Below, piece after piece: positions 50,880 to 58,754 of a stretch of DNA of 59,831 nt (within the stretch, counting starts at the first letter, position 1; the number at the start of each line of letters is the position of its first letter). Below the pieces are notes generated by a model. It worked only from the letters and a program-made list of their open reading frames with translations, did not search any database and was not told the origin of the DNA. A program made the translations under genes and the position numbers. Source of the DNA: Bacillota bacterium (GTDB lineage: Bacteria > Bacillota > Clostridia > Christensenellales > Aristaeellaceae); the NCBI GenBank assembly GCA_023425025.1, contig JAFADG010000001.1, positions 1-59,831 of the forward strand, given 5' to 3'.

Positions 50880-51117
50880 GGGCGTCCTCCTTGGGTTTGA
50901 TACGAAATGTGTTACACCCTTGCGCCCCATATCCCTCAATTGTCAAGATTCTTGACTTGCATGCCTCGCACACATCAATCTTTTCTTGGCTGATATATGG
51001 CTTACACGGCCTTCCTTCCGTTTGGTCGGTGGTAAAAATCACGGGGTAGTTTATCGCAACAACCGGCTTTTCCATTTTGCATATATCACAGCTTGTGACT
51101 TCAATTGTCTTTTTCAT
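50869..51117 (-). CDS. Small four-cysteine phage protein
   Basis: This 82-residue protein has SCDICKMEKP and DVCEACKSRI, two CxxC knuckles about 40 residues apart, likely a zinc site. The ATG overlaps the previous stop. Function unknown. Confidence 0.7.
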   Translation of the reverse strand: MKKTIEVTSCDICKMEKPVVAINYPVIFTTDQTEGRPCKPYISQEKIDVCEACKSRILTIEGYGAQGCNTFRIKPKEDAHER

Positions 51118-51770
51118 TCCCCCGCCTCCCTCAGCGTCTTATCGATGTCGAGCGGTTGCGTCCAATCGGGGATGAGGGGGGTCGTGATTTCTGTATTTGG
51201 CAATTTCATTACCTGGCAATCATCCCACGGCTGCCACGCGCTGACCGTTCTCTCTGGTTTTTTTCCATATGCCCACAGGCCGCCGCGCATGTCCTTCGCC
51301 ACCCACTTGAACCCCAACACCGCCAGCGCTTCCATCACCTTCCGCTGCTCGTCGGTGAGGCGCGGGCGGCGGAGAATATATTCTGGGTGGTTCAATATCT
51401 CCGCAAAGTGGTATGAGTTTTCATCGTGCCATGTTTGGCTTTTTTCATCCCATACCATGAGTTCACAGATCGCACCGAGTTTGTAATGCTTATCTTCCTT
51501 TGTGAGTATCGTGAACTGTTCGTCCTTTTTTACGCCCAGCATCCTTTCGATGTTGCTCTCCACCGGCTTGTCCTCCTTCTTTCCCAACAAATTCCTAGCC
51601 ACATCGAAAAAATCCCATTCGCGAGATAGTATTTTTCGTTTTACTTCCGGATCGCCGTTATAAGCATCCATCACATTCATTCCCATAGCCGACTCAACGG
51701 CGTGTGCTTGAGCAATAAGCAGCTTTCCGTACCGATCCACATCTTCCATCACCTTTCCAAAATCAGCCAT
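51114..51770 (-). CDS. Hypothetical phage protein (218 residues)
   Basis: The protein starts MADFGKVMEDVDRYGKLLIAQ and has RLTDEQRKVMEALAVLGFKWVAKD near its middle. It is well formed but matches no family I recognise. The ATG at 51770 coincides with the stop of a small Cys-rich gene; reading further upstream would run over that gene. Confidence 0.7.
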   Translation of the reverse strand: MADFGKVMEDVDRYGKLLIAQAHAVESAMGMNVMDAYNGDPEVKRKILSREWDFFDVARNLLGKKEDKPVESNIERMLGVKKDEQFTILTKEDKHYKLGAICELMVWDEKSQTWHDENSYHFAEILNHPEYILRRPRLTDEQRKVMEALAVLGFKWVAKDMRGGLWAYGKKPERTVSAWQPWDDCQVMKLPNTEITTPLIPDWTQPLDIDKTLREAGE

Positions 51771-51913
51771 CACGCCACCCCCGCATCTTTCCGTATCGCA
51801 TCCCACGCGACGCTGAACCATTTCAACCAATCGCCGCAGCACCGTGTTCCGCCGCGCTTCATCGTGCAGTTTTTCTTCGTGCACTTCGCGCACGGGCTTG
51901 GTGTTTTCGCCAT
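51770..51913 (-). CDS. Small cysteine-rich phage protein (47 residues)
   Basis: It begins MAKTPSPCAKCTKKNCTMKRG and has GTRCCGDW, five cysteines in 30 residues, then a helical end. GGAGAATAACAT precedes the ATG. Compact zinc proteins of this form are found in Gram-positive phage early regions. Confidence 0.65.
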   Translation of the reverse strand: MAKTPSPCAKCTKKNCTMKRGGTRCCGDWLKWFSVAWDAIRKDAGVA

Positions 51914-51916
51914 ATG

Positions 51917-52342
51917 TTATTCTCCTTCAATCGTCACTTGTACGCCCGGTTCAAGCCCGTAATACTTTTCAGACACAATCCCTACCACCTGCGCGTCATC
52001 CGCAAAAGCCACTCCGTTTATTCCGTCCAGCACCGCCTTAAGCACATTGTCCAGATCGGGCTTTTTCGTTGGTTTTTCGTCCCCTTTCAAAAAGGCCTCC
52101 AGCTTGCGTTTTGAGACGCTTTTGTTTATGGGGTACTTGCAGGACACAGATACGGTCACAGGCCCCTCAAATCGCGTGCTAGAGGCCTTTATCATGGCAT
52201 TGTGGCACGCGATGCGAACTAAGTTCTCATACGCGGCCGTTTTGTCATCGGTATAGACCCTTGCGAAGCCATTTCGTGCTGTTGCGCGCGGCCTGCCTTT
52301 CCCCCTCGGCGGGCCGGGTACAAAGAATGTGAGTTGGATCAT
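51917..52342 (-). CDS. rusA: RusA-family Holliday junction resolvase
   Basis: This 141-residue nuclease has FVPGPPRGKGRPR at the start and KKPDLDNVLKAVLDGINGVAFADDAQVV with the catalytic Asp residues near 95-115. RusA cuts four-way DNA junctions made during phage replication and recombination. The ATG at 52342 makes an ATGA overlap with the upstream gene. Confidence 0.93.
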   Translation of the reverse strand: MIQLTFFVPGPPRGKGRPRATARNGFARVYTDDKTAAYENLVRIACHNAMIKASSTRFEGPVTVSVSCKYPINKSVSKRKLEAFLKGDEKPTKKPDLDNVLKAVLDGINGVAFADDAQVVGIVSEKYYGLEPGVQVTIEGE

Positions 52343-52608
52343 TCCGCCGCCTCGATCTCGCGTCCGCAACCGGGGCAGCACACTTCTTGAAAAGCCTTCT
52401 TGCCGGAATCATCGAATTCCCAGCCGCATTCTGAGCAAACTTCGTCTGGCCCTCCGATGGGAATGCGCTTACACTTCCCGTCCGCCTCGATGGCGTCAAG
52501 CGCGTTGATAATCAAAACCGCGTATTTTATGTTGTTGAGGTAGTGCCCACGAATCCAATTTACGTCCTTTCGTATCTCCCGCAGCGCTTCCTTCTGCCTT
52601 TCTGTCAC
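52339..52608 (-). CDS. Small phage protein with zinc ribbon
   Basis: This 89-residue protein has a helical start (RQKEALREIRKDVNWIRGHY) and a C-terminal zinc ribbon (VCSECGWEFD, CCPGCGREI). The GTG at 52608 overlaps the preceding TGA. Function unknown. Confidence 0.7.
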   Translation of the reverse strand: MTERQKEALREIRKDVNWIRGHYLNNIKYAVLIINALDAIEADGKCKRIPIGGPDEVCSECGWEFDDSGKKAFQEVCCPGCGREIEAAE

Positions 52609-52709
52609 CGCTTCCACCTTCCCGTCATAATTTTTCTAAGGATTAATCCGGCTGCACAGCCTGCCAATGCCGAAAACACACGAATGATTAGCTTTGTCTC
52701 TGTGCTCAT
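52605..52709 (-). CDS. Tiny membrane protein (34 residues)
   Basis: MSTETKLIIRVFSALAGCAAG starts a short protein with one membrane helix and a basic tail. GGAGGGG seven bases before the ATG and 4-base overlaps with both neighbours support it. Confidence 0.6.
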   Translation of the reverse strand: MSTETKLIIRVFSALAGCAAGLILRKIMTGRWKR

Positions 52710-53026
52710 ACTGCCACCCCTCCTATCCTCACCAGCCCCGCGCTTGCTACGGCGTCCAGGGCCTTTTGTGGTGTACAGCCCAGCCGCACCGCCTGCCGGG
52801 CAAAGTAGATGCCGTACACGCACGCCTCGCGGGCCTCTGATGGCGTGGGGCCCCTCCGTGCCGGGTTTTGCTTCGGTGCGCCCGCCCTTGCGATTTCTCC
52901 GACGTGCTGGCGAGTGATGCCCACTATCTCCGCTATCTGCTTTCGCTTCATGCCGGCGGCGAGAAGCTCGTGTACCTGCGTGGCGCGTTCCTTGGCAACC
53001 TTCTGCGATGACGCTTTGCTCACCAC
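52706..53026 (-). CDS. Helix-turn-helix phage protein
   Basis: This 106-residue protein has LLAAGMKRKQIAEIVGITRQ, a clear helix-turn-helix near residues 20-42, and a helical C-terminus. GTG start after AGGAGGATGCA, inside the 3' end of the helicase gene. It may regulate transcription or act with the helicase. Confidence 0.7.
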   Translation of the reverse strand: MVSKASSQKVAKERATQVHELLAAGMKRKQIAEIVGITRQHVGEIARAGAPKQNPARRGPTPSEAREACVYGIYFARQAVRLGCTPQKALDAVASAGLVRIGGVAV

Positions 53027-54369
53027 TGCATCCTCCTGTATCTCATGTGTGCTCCGTCAAATATGGCGTGGTACTTTCCCTTCTGGCCCTGCCTGACCTT
53101 TGCCGCCTCGATCTGTACGTAGGTTAGGCGATTTGCCTTGCACTGCTCGTAGGCTTCTTTTTCGCGCCCCTGAAGCTTCGTGTTGTCGTCCGGCGCAAAG
53201 AGCAGGAATATTGCGTCCGCATCTTCTTCCCACGCTCCGGTATCCCTCAGTTCAGCCATTGTCGGAGCTCGTGATGCCGTTGATCCGGCGGTTCCTGTTT
53301 TCTGGCTATCCCGGTTTACCTGCACGATTGGAACTACCGGGATATCGAATTCATGCGCTATACCTACTAGCGCCCGGCTGATTTCCGACATTTCCTCCCG
53401 TTGGCTCGCCGTTCTTACCCCGCTGCGCATGTACCGCACGTAATCCACGATGATGCAGGCAAGGTCATTGTCCTTGTTTGCCTGTACGACGGCTGCCCGT
53501 ATCTTGTCCGGCGTATTTGAGTCAGGGGCCCAAGTGATTTTCATGTTCGCGATGTCCTGATAGACGCCCCCCGCCTTTATGAACTCGTCCGGCGTGAGAT
53601 TGCCTTGGTCTACCTTCCCGACGTCGATGCTTGCCAGATTCGCCACAGACCGGGCGATCATATCGCGGGTTTTCATTTCGAGGTTGAAATACAGCGTTCT
53701 ATATCCGCGTCTGCTGGTTTCCATCGCTATCCCCAGCGAGAATGCCGTTTTTCCTGTGCCCGGCCTCGCGCCGATAACTATCATTTTCGGCCCGAAGAAC
53801 CCGCCCATTTGCTCGTCAAGTGCCGGTATTCCTGTATAAGCCCGCTTCTCTTTGTTGCCCTTCTGCATGGATTCCAGCCGGTCGCAGAATTCTAGCAACC
53901 CCTCTTCACACGATACCAGCTTTATGCCATTGTTCATACTGCGCAGGGATACGGCGAACTCAGAAACCGCCTCGTCCGGGTCCGTGTCGTACCGCCCAGC
54001 CTTACCCATAAGGGCCTGTGCTGCCCTGTAAACCGCCCGCCGTCTCGCCGCCTTGCGAATCTCTGCCGTATGTATATGGGTCGCAGAGGGGATGGCTGCC
54101 GCGCAGATGTCCACCAAGTAAGAGAACGCGCCCCCCTCAAACGCCCCCGCTCCGTCAAGAGCGCCTACCACTGAGGCCATATCAACCGCTCTATGCTCCT
54201 TGTATAGCCTCCTAACAGCCTCGTATATGGCCCTGTGGCGTGCGTCGTAGAAATCCTCAACCGTGAGCGTTAAAACCTCTGTAAGCGCGCTAGGGGAGCC
54301 TATAGCCGCACCCAGGGCCGCCGCCTCGGAATCCAGTGCGGAAAACGCCGTGTCTTTCGTGTGGATCAC
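53020..54369 (-). CDS. dnaB: Replicative DNA helicase (DnaB family)
   Basis: This 449-residue helicase has an N-terminal helical domain (about residues 5-140) and a RecA-type motor. Walker A is GARPGTGKTAF near 205, FNLEMKTRDMIARS follows, and Walker B sits in ACIIVDYV near 305. It unwinds the fork for phage replication and is loaded by the adjacent replisome organiser. The GTG at 54369, one base past the organiser stop, is the best start. Confidence 0.92.
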   Translation of the reverse strand: MIHTKDTAFSALDSEAAALGAAIGSPSALTEVLTLTVEDFYDARHRAIYEAVRRLYKEHRAVDMASVVGALDGAGAFEGGAFSYLVDICAAAIPSATHIHTAEIRKAARRRAVYRAAQALMGKAGRYDTDPDEAVSEFAVSLRSMNNGIKLVSCEEGLLEFCDRLESMQKGNKEKRAYTGIPALDEQMGGFFGPKMIVIGARPGTGKTAFSLGIAMETSRRGYRTLYFNLEMKTRDMIARSVANLASIDVGKVDQGNLTPDEFIKAGGVYQDIANMKITWAPDSNTPDKIRAAVVQANKDNDLACIIVDYVRYMRSGVRTASQREEMSEISRALVGIAHEFDIPVVPIVQVNRDSQKTGTAGSTASRAPTMAELRDTGAWEEDADAIFLLFAPDDNTKLQGREKEAYEQCKANRLTYVQIEAAKVRQGQKGKYHAIFDGAHMRYRRMQW

Positions 54370-54370
54370 C

Positions 54371-55192
54371 TCACCAGAATTCCGGCACGCCGGACGTCGT
54401 TTGCGTCGATTCATCCTTGGGCTTACTGGCAAGAATGCCTTTCACGTACCGCCAGTGCCACTTGTCCTTTGGTTGCTCTCCCGCTTTTCGTATGGCTTCA
54501 AGCAGCTTGTCCAGCCCGTGGGCTGCATACAGTTCCATTGCCGTATCCATGCCTTGCTGGGTAACCGGCAGCCCACATCGTTTTGCCTCTGCAAGGATGG
54601 CGTCCTGGTCTTGCTGGGTACTAATCGCCTCTTCCAGGGTCATCTCTAAGGTATCAATCCGTCCGTCCATACTCTCTTTATTGATAGATTGATTGATATA
54701 TATATTAGGTACGGTACGGTTAGGTACGGTAGACGCGTTACAAGGGCTGTTTTTTTCCGTTACGTACGCGTTACGTACGCGTTCTGTACGCGTTACACTC
54801 GCGTTACGTAACGTGTTTGTAACGGGATTCTTCCTATTATTACGGTGTGCTTCTACTCTTCGTTTTGTATCCTCTCGCTTCTCGTTCAGTTTACCGCAAT
54901 AGGTGTACCAATCGTGCAGCACATACCCGGGTTCGGTGAGGTCGATGTACCCCGCGCCGACAAAAGCCTCTACCAGCACATCACACTTCTTCAACGGCCA
55001 ATCTAGCGCCGTGGCTATATCGGGCGGGCCAAGGTTAAGCAGCAGGCCGTTTTTATCGGCGTTGTCTATTCCCCAAGTCCACAGGTCAACAAGTATCCCT
55101 ATCGCTTCCCTGCGGCTTATTTTGAGGGTGTTGGCAAGGCACAGGGTTTTCCGATGCCTTGCCATTGTTTGGTGCAGCTCCATCCAGGCCAA
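54371..55192 (-). CDS. Phage replisome organiser (DnaD-like)
   Basis: This 273-residue protein has an N-terminal winged-helix region (residues 10-95, with ISRREAIGILVDLWTWG), a basic linker rich in Asn and Arg (100-165), and a C-terminal DnaD-like domain (LDKLLEAIRKAGEQPKDKWHW). It should bind the origin and load the helicase. The TTG at 55192 has GGAGG seven bases ahead. The linker is coded by a tandem 11-bp repeat array that looks like the origin. Confidence 0.85.
   Translation of the reverse strand: MAWMELHQTMARHRKTLCLANTLKISRREAIGILVDLWTWGIDNADKNGLLLNLGPPDIATALDWPLKKCDVLVEAFVGAGYIDLTEPGYVLHDWYTYCGKLNEKREDTKRRVEAHRNNRKNPVTNTLRNASVTRTERVRNAYVTEKNSPCNASTVPNRTVPNIYINQSINKESMDGRIDTLEMTLEEAISTQQDQDAILAEAKRCGLPVTQQGMDTAMELYAAHGLDKLLEAIRKAGEQPKDKWHWRYVKGILASKPKDESTQTTSGVPEFW
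54671..54812. repeat. Probable phage replication origin: 11-bp iterons beside an AT-rich stretch
   Basis: Five tandem 11-bp units lie at 54758-54812: CGTTACGTACG twice exactly, then CGTTCTGTACG, CGTTACACTCG and CGTTACGTAAC. A GGTACG-rich repeat lies at 54708-54730 and an AT-rich block at 54671-54708. Eleven is not a multiple of three, so the repeat is not set by the protein code. Iterons next to easily melted DNA inside an initiator gene match lambda-type origins. Confidence 0.75.
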
Positions 55193-55196
55193 TGTA

Positions 55197-56291
55197 TCAC
55201 CTCCTTGGGGCGGGCGGGGTTGTCTCTACGTCGTAGATGGCTTTGAAGATGGGGTAGAATTGCTGCGGAACTACCGCATTCCCTAAGCATTTAAGTCTGT
55301 CCACCCGATTCTTTTGTTGCGCGGGAACTGCTTTTCTTCCGGCCCTGTCATGTGGAGGCACAACTCTCGGTATGTGCGGCGGCTCTACGGCCCAATGACC
55401 GTCCAGTCTTCCGGAAATCCCATTAGCCACTCGACCCACGTCGGGCTCAGTTGCCCACCAATCTGATCGTTGAGATTCCGCGAGCGGTTTTCGTCCTCCC
55501 ATCGGGATTGCTGGCCCGTTCGGAAGTCTCGGGCTTGTGGTGTGGCAAACTTCACTGCCCCTGTCAGCGTCAGCACCGGCTTGTTGTGATCCCCGTGGCT
55601 GTACTGGTAAGCGCCCTTCTCGCTCGATCGATGTGTTGGCCAAAGCCCTGCCGCCGCCATCTTCCCAAGGCCCATTGATGCGCTCCCGATCGACGTTTTT
55701 CTTCTGGGTTTCCCGGTCTTGTCTAGATACATGGTCGCGCCACCCATCCGCCTTGAAGAGGAATCCTCTTGCGCTGTTGGCGTGGGCAACAAAGGCAACC
55801 CTGTCCCGTCTGTGCGGCGCTCCGACAGCCGCAGCTTCAAAATTAAATATCCAGACTTCGTAGCCCGCACGCTCCAAATCGGCGCAAACATCGTCAGCCG
55901 CGAGGTTGATGATTCCAGGTACGTTCTCACCGACAACCCAACGCGGCGCAAGCTCTCCGATGACGCGAAGCATTTCAGGCCATAGGTAGCGATCGTCTGA
56001 TTTTCCCCGCTGCTGTCCGGCCACGGAAAAGGGCTGGCAGGGAAATCCTCCTGAAATAATGTCAACTGTTCGGCGAACGGTATGTTCATAAAAACTTTCT
56101 CCCGTCAACGTCCGTATGTCCCGCCATCGCGAAACATCAGGCCAGTGCTTTTCCAAAACCTTTGTGGGGTAGTCGGCCCATTCACATTGCCCAACGGTGC
56201 AAAAGCCGGCTTTTTCCGCCGCTATATCAAGTCCGCCTATCCCGCTGAACAGAGATAAATGGGTCAGATCAGAAGGGCAGCTCATCTTCAT
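55197..56291 (-). CDS. DNA (cytosine-5) methyltransferase
   Basis: This 364-residue enzyme has motif I LFSGIGGLDIAAEKAG, motif IV GGFPCQPFSVAGQQRG with the catalytic Cys near residue 85, motif VI VVGENV and the late VDRLKCLGNAVVPQQFYPI. It transfers a methyl group to cytosine, probably to hide phage DNA from host restriction. No restriction enzyme is nearby. Its variable half carries a second 234-codon frame that also looks real. Confidence 0.93.
   Translation of the reverse strand: MKMSCPSDLTHLSLFSGIGGLDIAAEKAGFCTVGQCEWADYPTKVLEKHWPDVSRWRDIRTLTGESFYEHTVRRTVDIISGGFPCQPFSVAGQQRGKSDDRYLWPEMLRVIGELAPRWVVGENVPGIINLAADDVCADLERAGYEVWIFNFEAAAVGAPHRRDRVAFVAHANSARGFLFKADGWRDHVSRQDRETQKKNVDRERINGPWEDGGGRALANTSIEREGRLPVQPRGSQQAGADADRGSEVCHTTSPRLPNGPAIPMGGRKPLAESQRSDWWATEPDVGRVANGISGRLDGHWAVEPPHIPRVVPPHDRAGRKAVPAQQKNRVDRLKCLGNAVVPQQFYPIFKAIYDVETTPPAPRR
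55385..56089 (-). CDS. Overlapping alternative-frame protein inside the C5 methyltransferase gene
   Basis: A 234-codon frame lies wholly inside the methyltransferase gene, out of frame with it. It reads LTLFQEDFPASPFPWPDSSG, LPLLPTPTAQED and, at the end, GGQLSPTWVEWLMGFPEDWT. This text matches a phage protein pattern that I recall as a stand-alone or methyltransferase-linked protein, so it is unlikely to be chance. Function is unknown. The ATG at 56089 lacks a clear ribosome site. Confidence 0.55.
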   Translation of the reverse strand: MNIPFAEQLTLFQEDFPASPFPWPDSSGENQTIATYGLKCFASSESLRRVGLSVRTYLESSTSRLTMFAPIWSVRATKSGYLILKLRLSERRTDGTGLPLLPTPTAQEDSSSRRMGGATMYLDKTGKPRRKTSIGSASMGLGKMAAAGLWPTHRSSEKGAYQYSHGDHNKPVLTLTGAVKFATPQARDFRTGQQSRWEDENRSRNLNDQIGGQLSPTWVEWLMGFPEDWTVIGP

Positions 56292-56685
56292 CCACCTGCG
56301 TAAACCCCGCGTCCCTGCTGCTCCCCTGCACGCTCTGGCCCATGCTGCCCATTCCGCTGCCGTCCTCGGCCCTGGGGCTCAAAAATTCTATGTCATCCGC
56401 TGTAACGTCCAGGCTGGCCCGCGTGGTGCCGTCCTTGCCCTCGTAGGTGGACACGGACACGCTTCCGGTAACGCAGACCTTGCGGCCCTTGGCAAGGTAT
56501 TTCTGGCAAAGGTCACTCAATTGCCGCCAAGCGGTGATGCGGAAGAAATCCGCCTCCGGTTCGTTCTGCTGGGAACTACGGCGGCGGTTGACCGCGATGG
56601 TGAAGGAGCACACGTTCAGGCCTGTGCTTGTGGTGCGCGTTTCCGGATCGCGGGTAAGGTTGCCGATCAGAATAATTTTGTTGAT
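56269..56685 (-). CDS. ssb: Single-stranded DNA-binding protein lacking a canonical start codon
   Basis: The frame encodes a full SSB: NKIILIGNLTRDPETRTTS, VCSFTIAVNRR, FFRITAWRQLSDLCQKYLAKG, VTGSVSVSTYEGKDG and the acidic end DEDELPF. The codon where every SSB has ATG is ATC (56683-56685), with GGAGG eight bases ahead. No ATG, GTG or TTG occurs before residue 24, inside the first strands. The ATC lies two codons after the in-frame TGA of the upstream methyltransferase. It is either an ATC start (138 residues) or UGA readthrough. Confidence 0.85.
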   Translation of the reverse strand: MNKIILIGNLTRDPETRTTSTGLNVCSFTIAVNRRRSSQQNEPEADFFRITAWRQLSDLCQKYLAKGRKVCVTGSVSVSTYEGKDGTTRASLDVTADDIEFLSPRAEDGSGMGSMGQSVQGSSRDAGFTQVDEDELPF

Positions 56686-56688
56686 AGG

Positions 56689-57423
56689 TCATTCCTCCAA
56701 TCGTATCTGTTGTAGTTGTTGCGTGGGTCTGTCGAACAAACTCACCTGTGCCTTGGATTTTTCCAGTCGTTCCGTAGCGGACTTGTAGTAGTCGGGGTCA
56801 ATCTCGAATCCCCAGCAATGAAATCCCATCTGGTGGCAGGCAATAAGGCTGGATGCGCTTCCTACATGAGTATCGAGTATCTTGTCACCAGGATCTGCGT
56901 AGTTAGAAAGGAGCCATTTATAGAGGGCAACGGGTTTTTGGGTGGGGTGGATCCTGACTTCATTTCTGGATTTGTCTCCCTGCATTATGTGTCCCTCTGA
57001 TATACTTTTGCCTTGAAGCATACCGTTCCACATATAGCGAAAAATGCGCGCCGCTCCATCAAAACTTGTCCACGCCATTTCGAAATCAGCCCAATTTGTA
57101 TCTCCATTACATTTGTCCCACACAATCCAACATGGGCTGTTTTTGCGAAGCATCAACGCAAAGTAGTTGCCACCCCAAATAACTTGATTTTTGGATACCC
57201 TGAAAAGCTCGTTGAAATAGCTCTGGTCTGTCTTTTTCTGCGACCATATTCCGTAATTGTACTTTGGGTGTGGGCCCACCCCGCCTGCAGACTTTCCGTT
57301 CATGTATCCGCCGGCTTTTACATCTCCGTAGATGGGATCCACAATCGCAAGATCAAAGAACTTGTCCGAAAACTGCGCCATGCCATCCATGCAATCCATG
57401 TTGTAGAACCCAGATTCGAGCAT
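56689..57423 (-). CDS. DNA adenine/N4-cytosine methyltransferase
   Basis: This 244-residue enzyme has VDPIYGD near residue 30, a DPPY-type catalytic motif with Ile in the second place, HPTQKPVALYKWLLSNY near 168 and DTHVGSASSLIAC near 190, the methyl-donor site. It should methylate an exocyclic amino group. AGAAGGAG precedes the ATG. Its TGA stop is in frame with SSB. Confidence 0.9.
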   Translation of the reverse strand: MLESGFYNMDCMDGMAQFSDKFFDLAIVDPIYGDVKAGGYMNGKSAGGVGPHPKYNYGIWSQKKTDQSYFNELFRVSKNQVIWGGNYFALMLRKNSPCWIVWDKCNGDTNWADFEMAWTSFDGAARIFRYMWNGMLQGKSISEGHIMQGDKSRNEVRIHPTQKPVALYKWLLSNYADPGDKILDTHVGSASSLIACHQMGFHCWGFEIDPDYYKSATERLEKSKAQVSLFDRPTQQLQQIRLEE

Positions 57424-57463
57424 CGTTCACTCCTTCTGCAAATTCCGTTTGGTCAGGCCGGGG

Positions 57464-58228
57464 CTAAATTGAATCGTATGGGACCGGCCCGGTCAGAACC
57501 TTCGTGGCCCGGCAGTATTCGCACTTTTCGCAGCGGTACGGATCCTGAATACCTAGCTTAATCTCGCTGTACTCCGGTGCGTGCCGTTTCACAATATCCA
57601 GGCAGTAATCCAAACGACCTTGCGGTATACCGAACAAATCAATGTTGGTGTGCGTCTCTTTCGTCGCACAGGCCAGAACAACCGGGAGCCTCTTTTTCAC
57701 ATTCTGTCTTACGACTTCTTGATAGATCGCGCCGGATATGTCGTACCCGTATGCCTCAACAAACGGCATCTTACCTTCATCTGTCCACACCGGCCTGAAG
57801 TCCTTCATGTACTTCATGTCCACGATCTTGTCAGGATGCAGGCTGTCAACTTTAATTTTGACGCGAACCCCGGCGATTTTCCCGGTCATGATCACTTGGT
57901 GCAGACCAGAAACGTATTTGAGGAATAGCGGGTCTTTCTCGCAGCGCTGAATGGCTCTGTTCGCTTTTTCATAATCCTCATAAAGCTTGCCGGTCTTTTT
58001 GCTGTACACTTCCGGGTGTTGCTCAAGAAACTCGTTCATCGTCCCGGAAAAGTGTGCGTCAAAATAGTTTCCAACCAGATACGCATCCTTTTCGTCCTCC
58101 TGCCACTCGCCCCGGACCATTGCCAGGGCGGCGGCAGAACACGACCAGAAATCCTTGAATTGAGTTGACCCCATGTATGCCTTGTTTGCTTCAAGGCTGT
58201 GGTAATTGGCTTCATTCAGTTGGATCAT
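57464..58228 (-). CDS. PD-(D/E)XK phage exonuclease-like protein
   Basis: This 254-residue protein has KIKVDSLHPDKIVDMKYMKDFRP, which carries the D-x(n)-DxK site of RecB/RecE-type nucleases, and a C-terminal CEKCEYCR cluster that may hold iron-sulfur or zinc. It would resect DNA ends for recombination. The partner annealing protein is not obvious; the next gene may take that role. Confidence 0.85.
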   Translation of the reverse strand: MIQLNEANYHSLEANKAYMGSTQFKDFWSCSAAALAMVRGEWQEDEKDAYLVGNYFDAHFSGTMNEFLEQHPEVYSKKTGKLYEDYEKANRAIQRCEKDPLFLKYVSGLHQVIMTGKIAGVRVKIKVDSLHPDKIVDMKYMKDFRPVWTDEGKMPFVEAYGYDISGAIYQEVVRQNVKKRLPVVLACATKETHTNIDLFGIPQGRLDYCLDIVKRHAPEYSEIKLGIQDPYRCEKCEYCRATKVLTGPVPYDSI

Positions 58229-58754
58229 TCAAATCCACCTGCTCCGGCGTCGGTTCCTCCGCCTTCTGTGGCGCCGCATTTGCCTTTGTGGCGCACGATG
58301 CGCATAGACACCGACCATACTTGCCCTTTGTATACTGCGCCAAATAAAGCGCTGTACGGCCGCTTGCGGGCTTAATGTCCTGTCCACAATCCTCACAGGT
58401 TGGGCTGTCCTTGGGCACATACGGCCTGATGCGAACGGCGTCTACAACCTCACCAAACGCCTTTACGTCATTCTGGACAAATAGCTGTACCTTTTTCCCA
58501 GACCATTCCTCAATGTACGGGGTGTGGTAAATCTTCTGGATCGTCTTGGAATTGGTAGTATTGAGTATGAACGGCTTTTCTGGCTCCGTGAAGCGCATCA
58601 CGACACAGGTTTCCTTCTTCCCGTCCGCGCCGGTTACAACCTCGTTCGCAACGGATTTCACTGTCAGAACCTTGTCCACACCAACATCAAAAGCATATGT
58701 CCCAAGATAGTCCGGGTTAGTCAGCTTCTTCCAGTGCGTTTTCTGTTGCTGCAT
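58212..58754 (-). CDS. Phage protein linked to the exonuclease (unknown, possible DNA-binding)
   Basis: This 180-residue protein reads THWKKLTNPDYLGTYAFDVG at its start, IQKIYHTPYIEEWSGKKVQL in the middle, and has a C-terminal zinc pair (CEDCGQDI, CLCASC). The sequence type recurs beside RecE-like nucleases in Gram-positive phages. A beta-rich first half would suit DNA or protein binding. The ATG at 58754 is chosen; upstream it overlaps a small acidic gene in another frame. Confidence 0.7.
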   Translation of the reverse strand: MQQQKTHWKKLTNPDYLGTYAFDVGVDKVLTVKSVANEVVTGADGKKETCVVMRFTEPEKPFILNTTNSKTIQKIYHTPYIEEWSGKKVQLFVQNDVKAFGEVVDAVRIRPYVPKDSPTCEDCGQDIKPASGRTALYLAQYTKGKYGRCLCASCATKANAAPQKAEEPTPEQVDLNDPTE

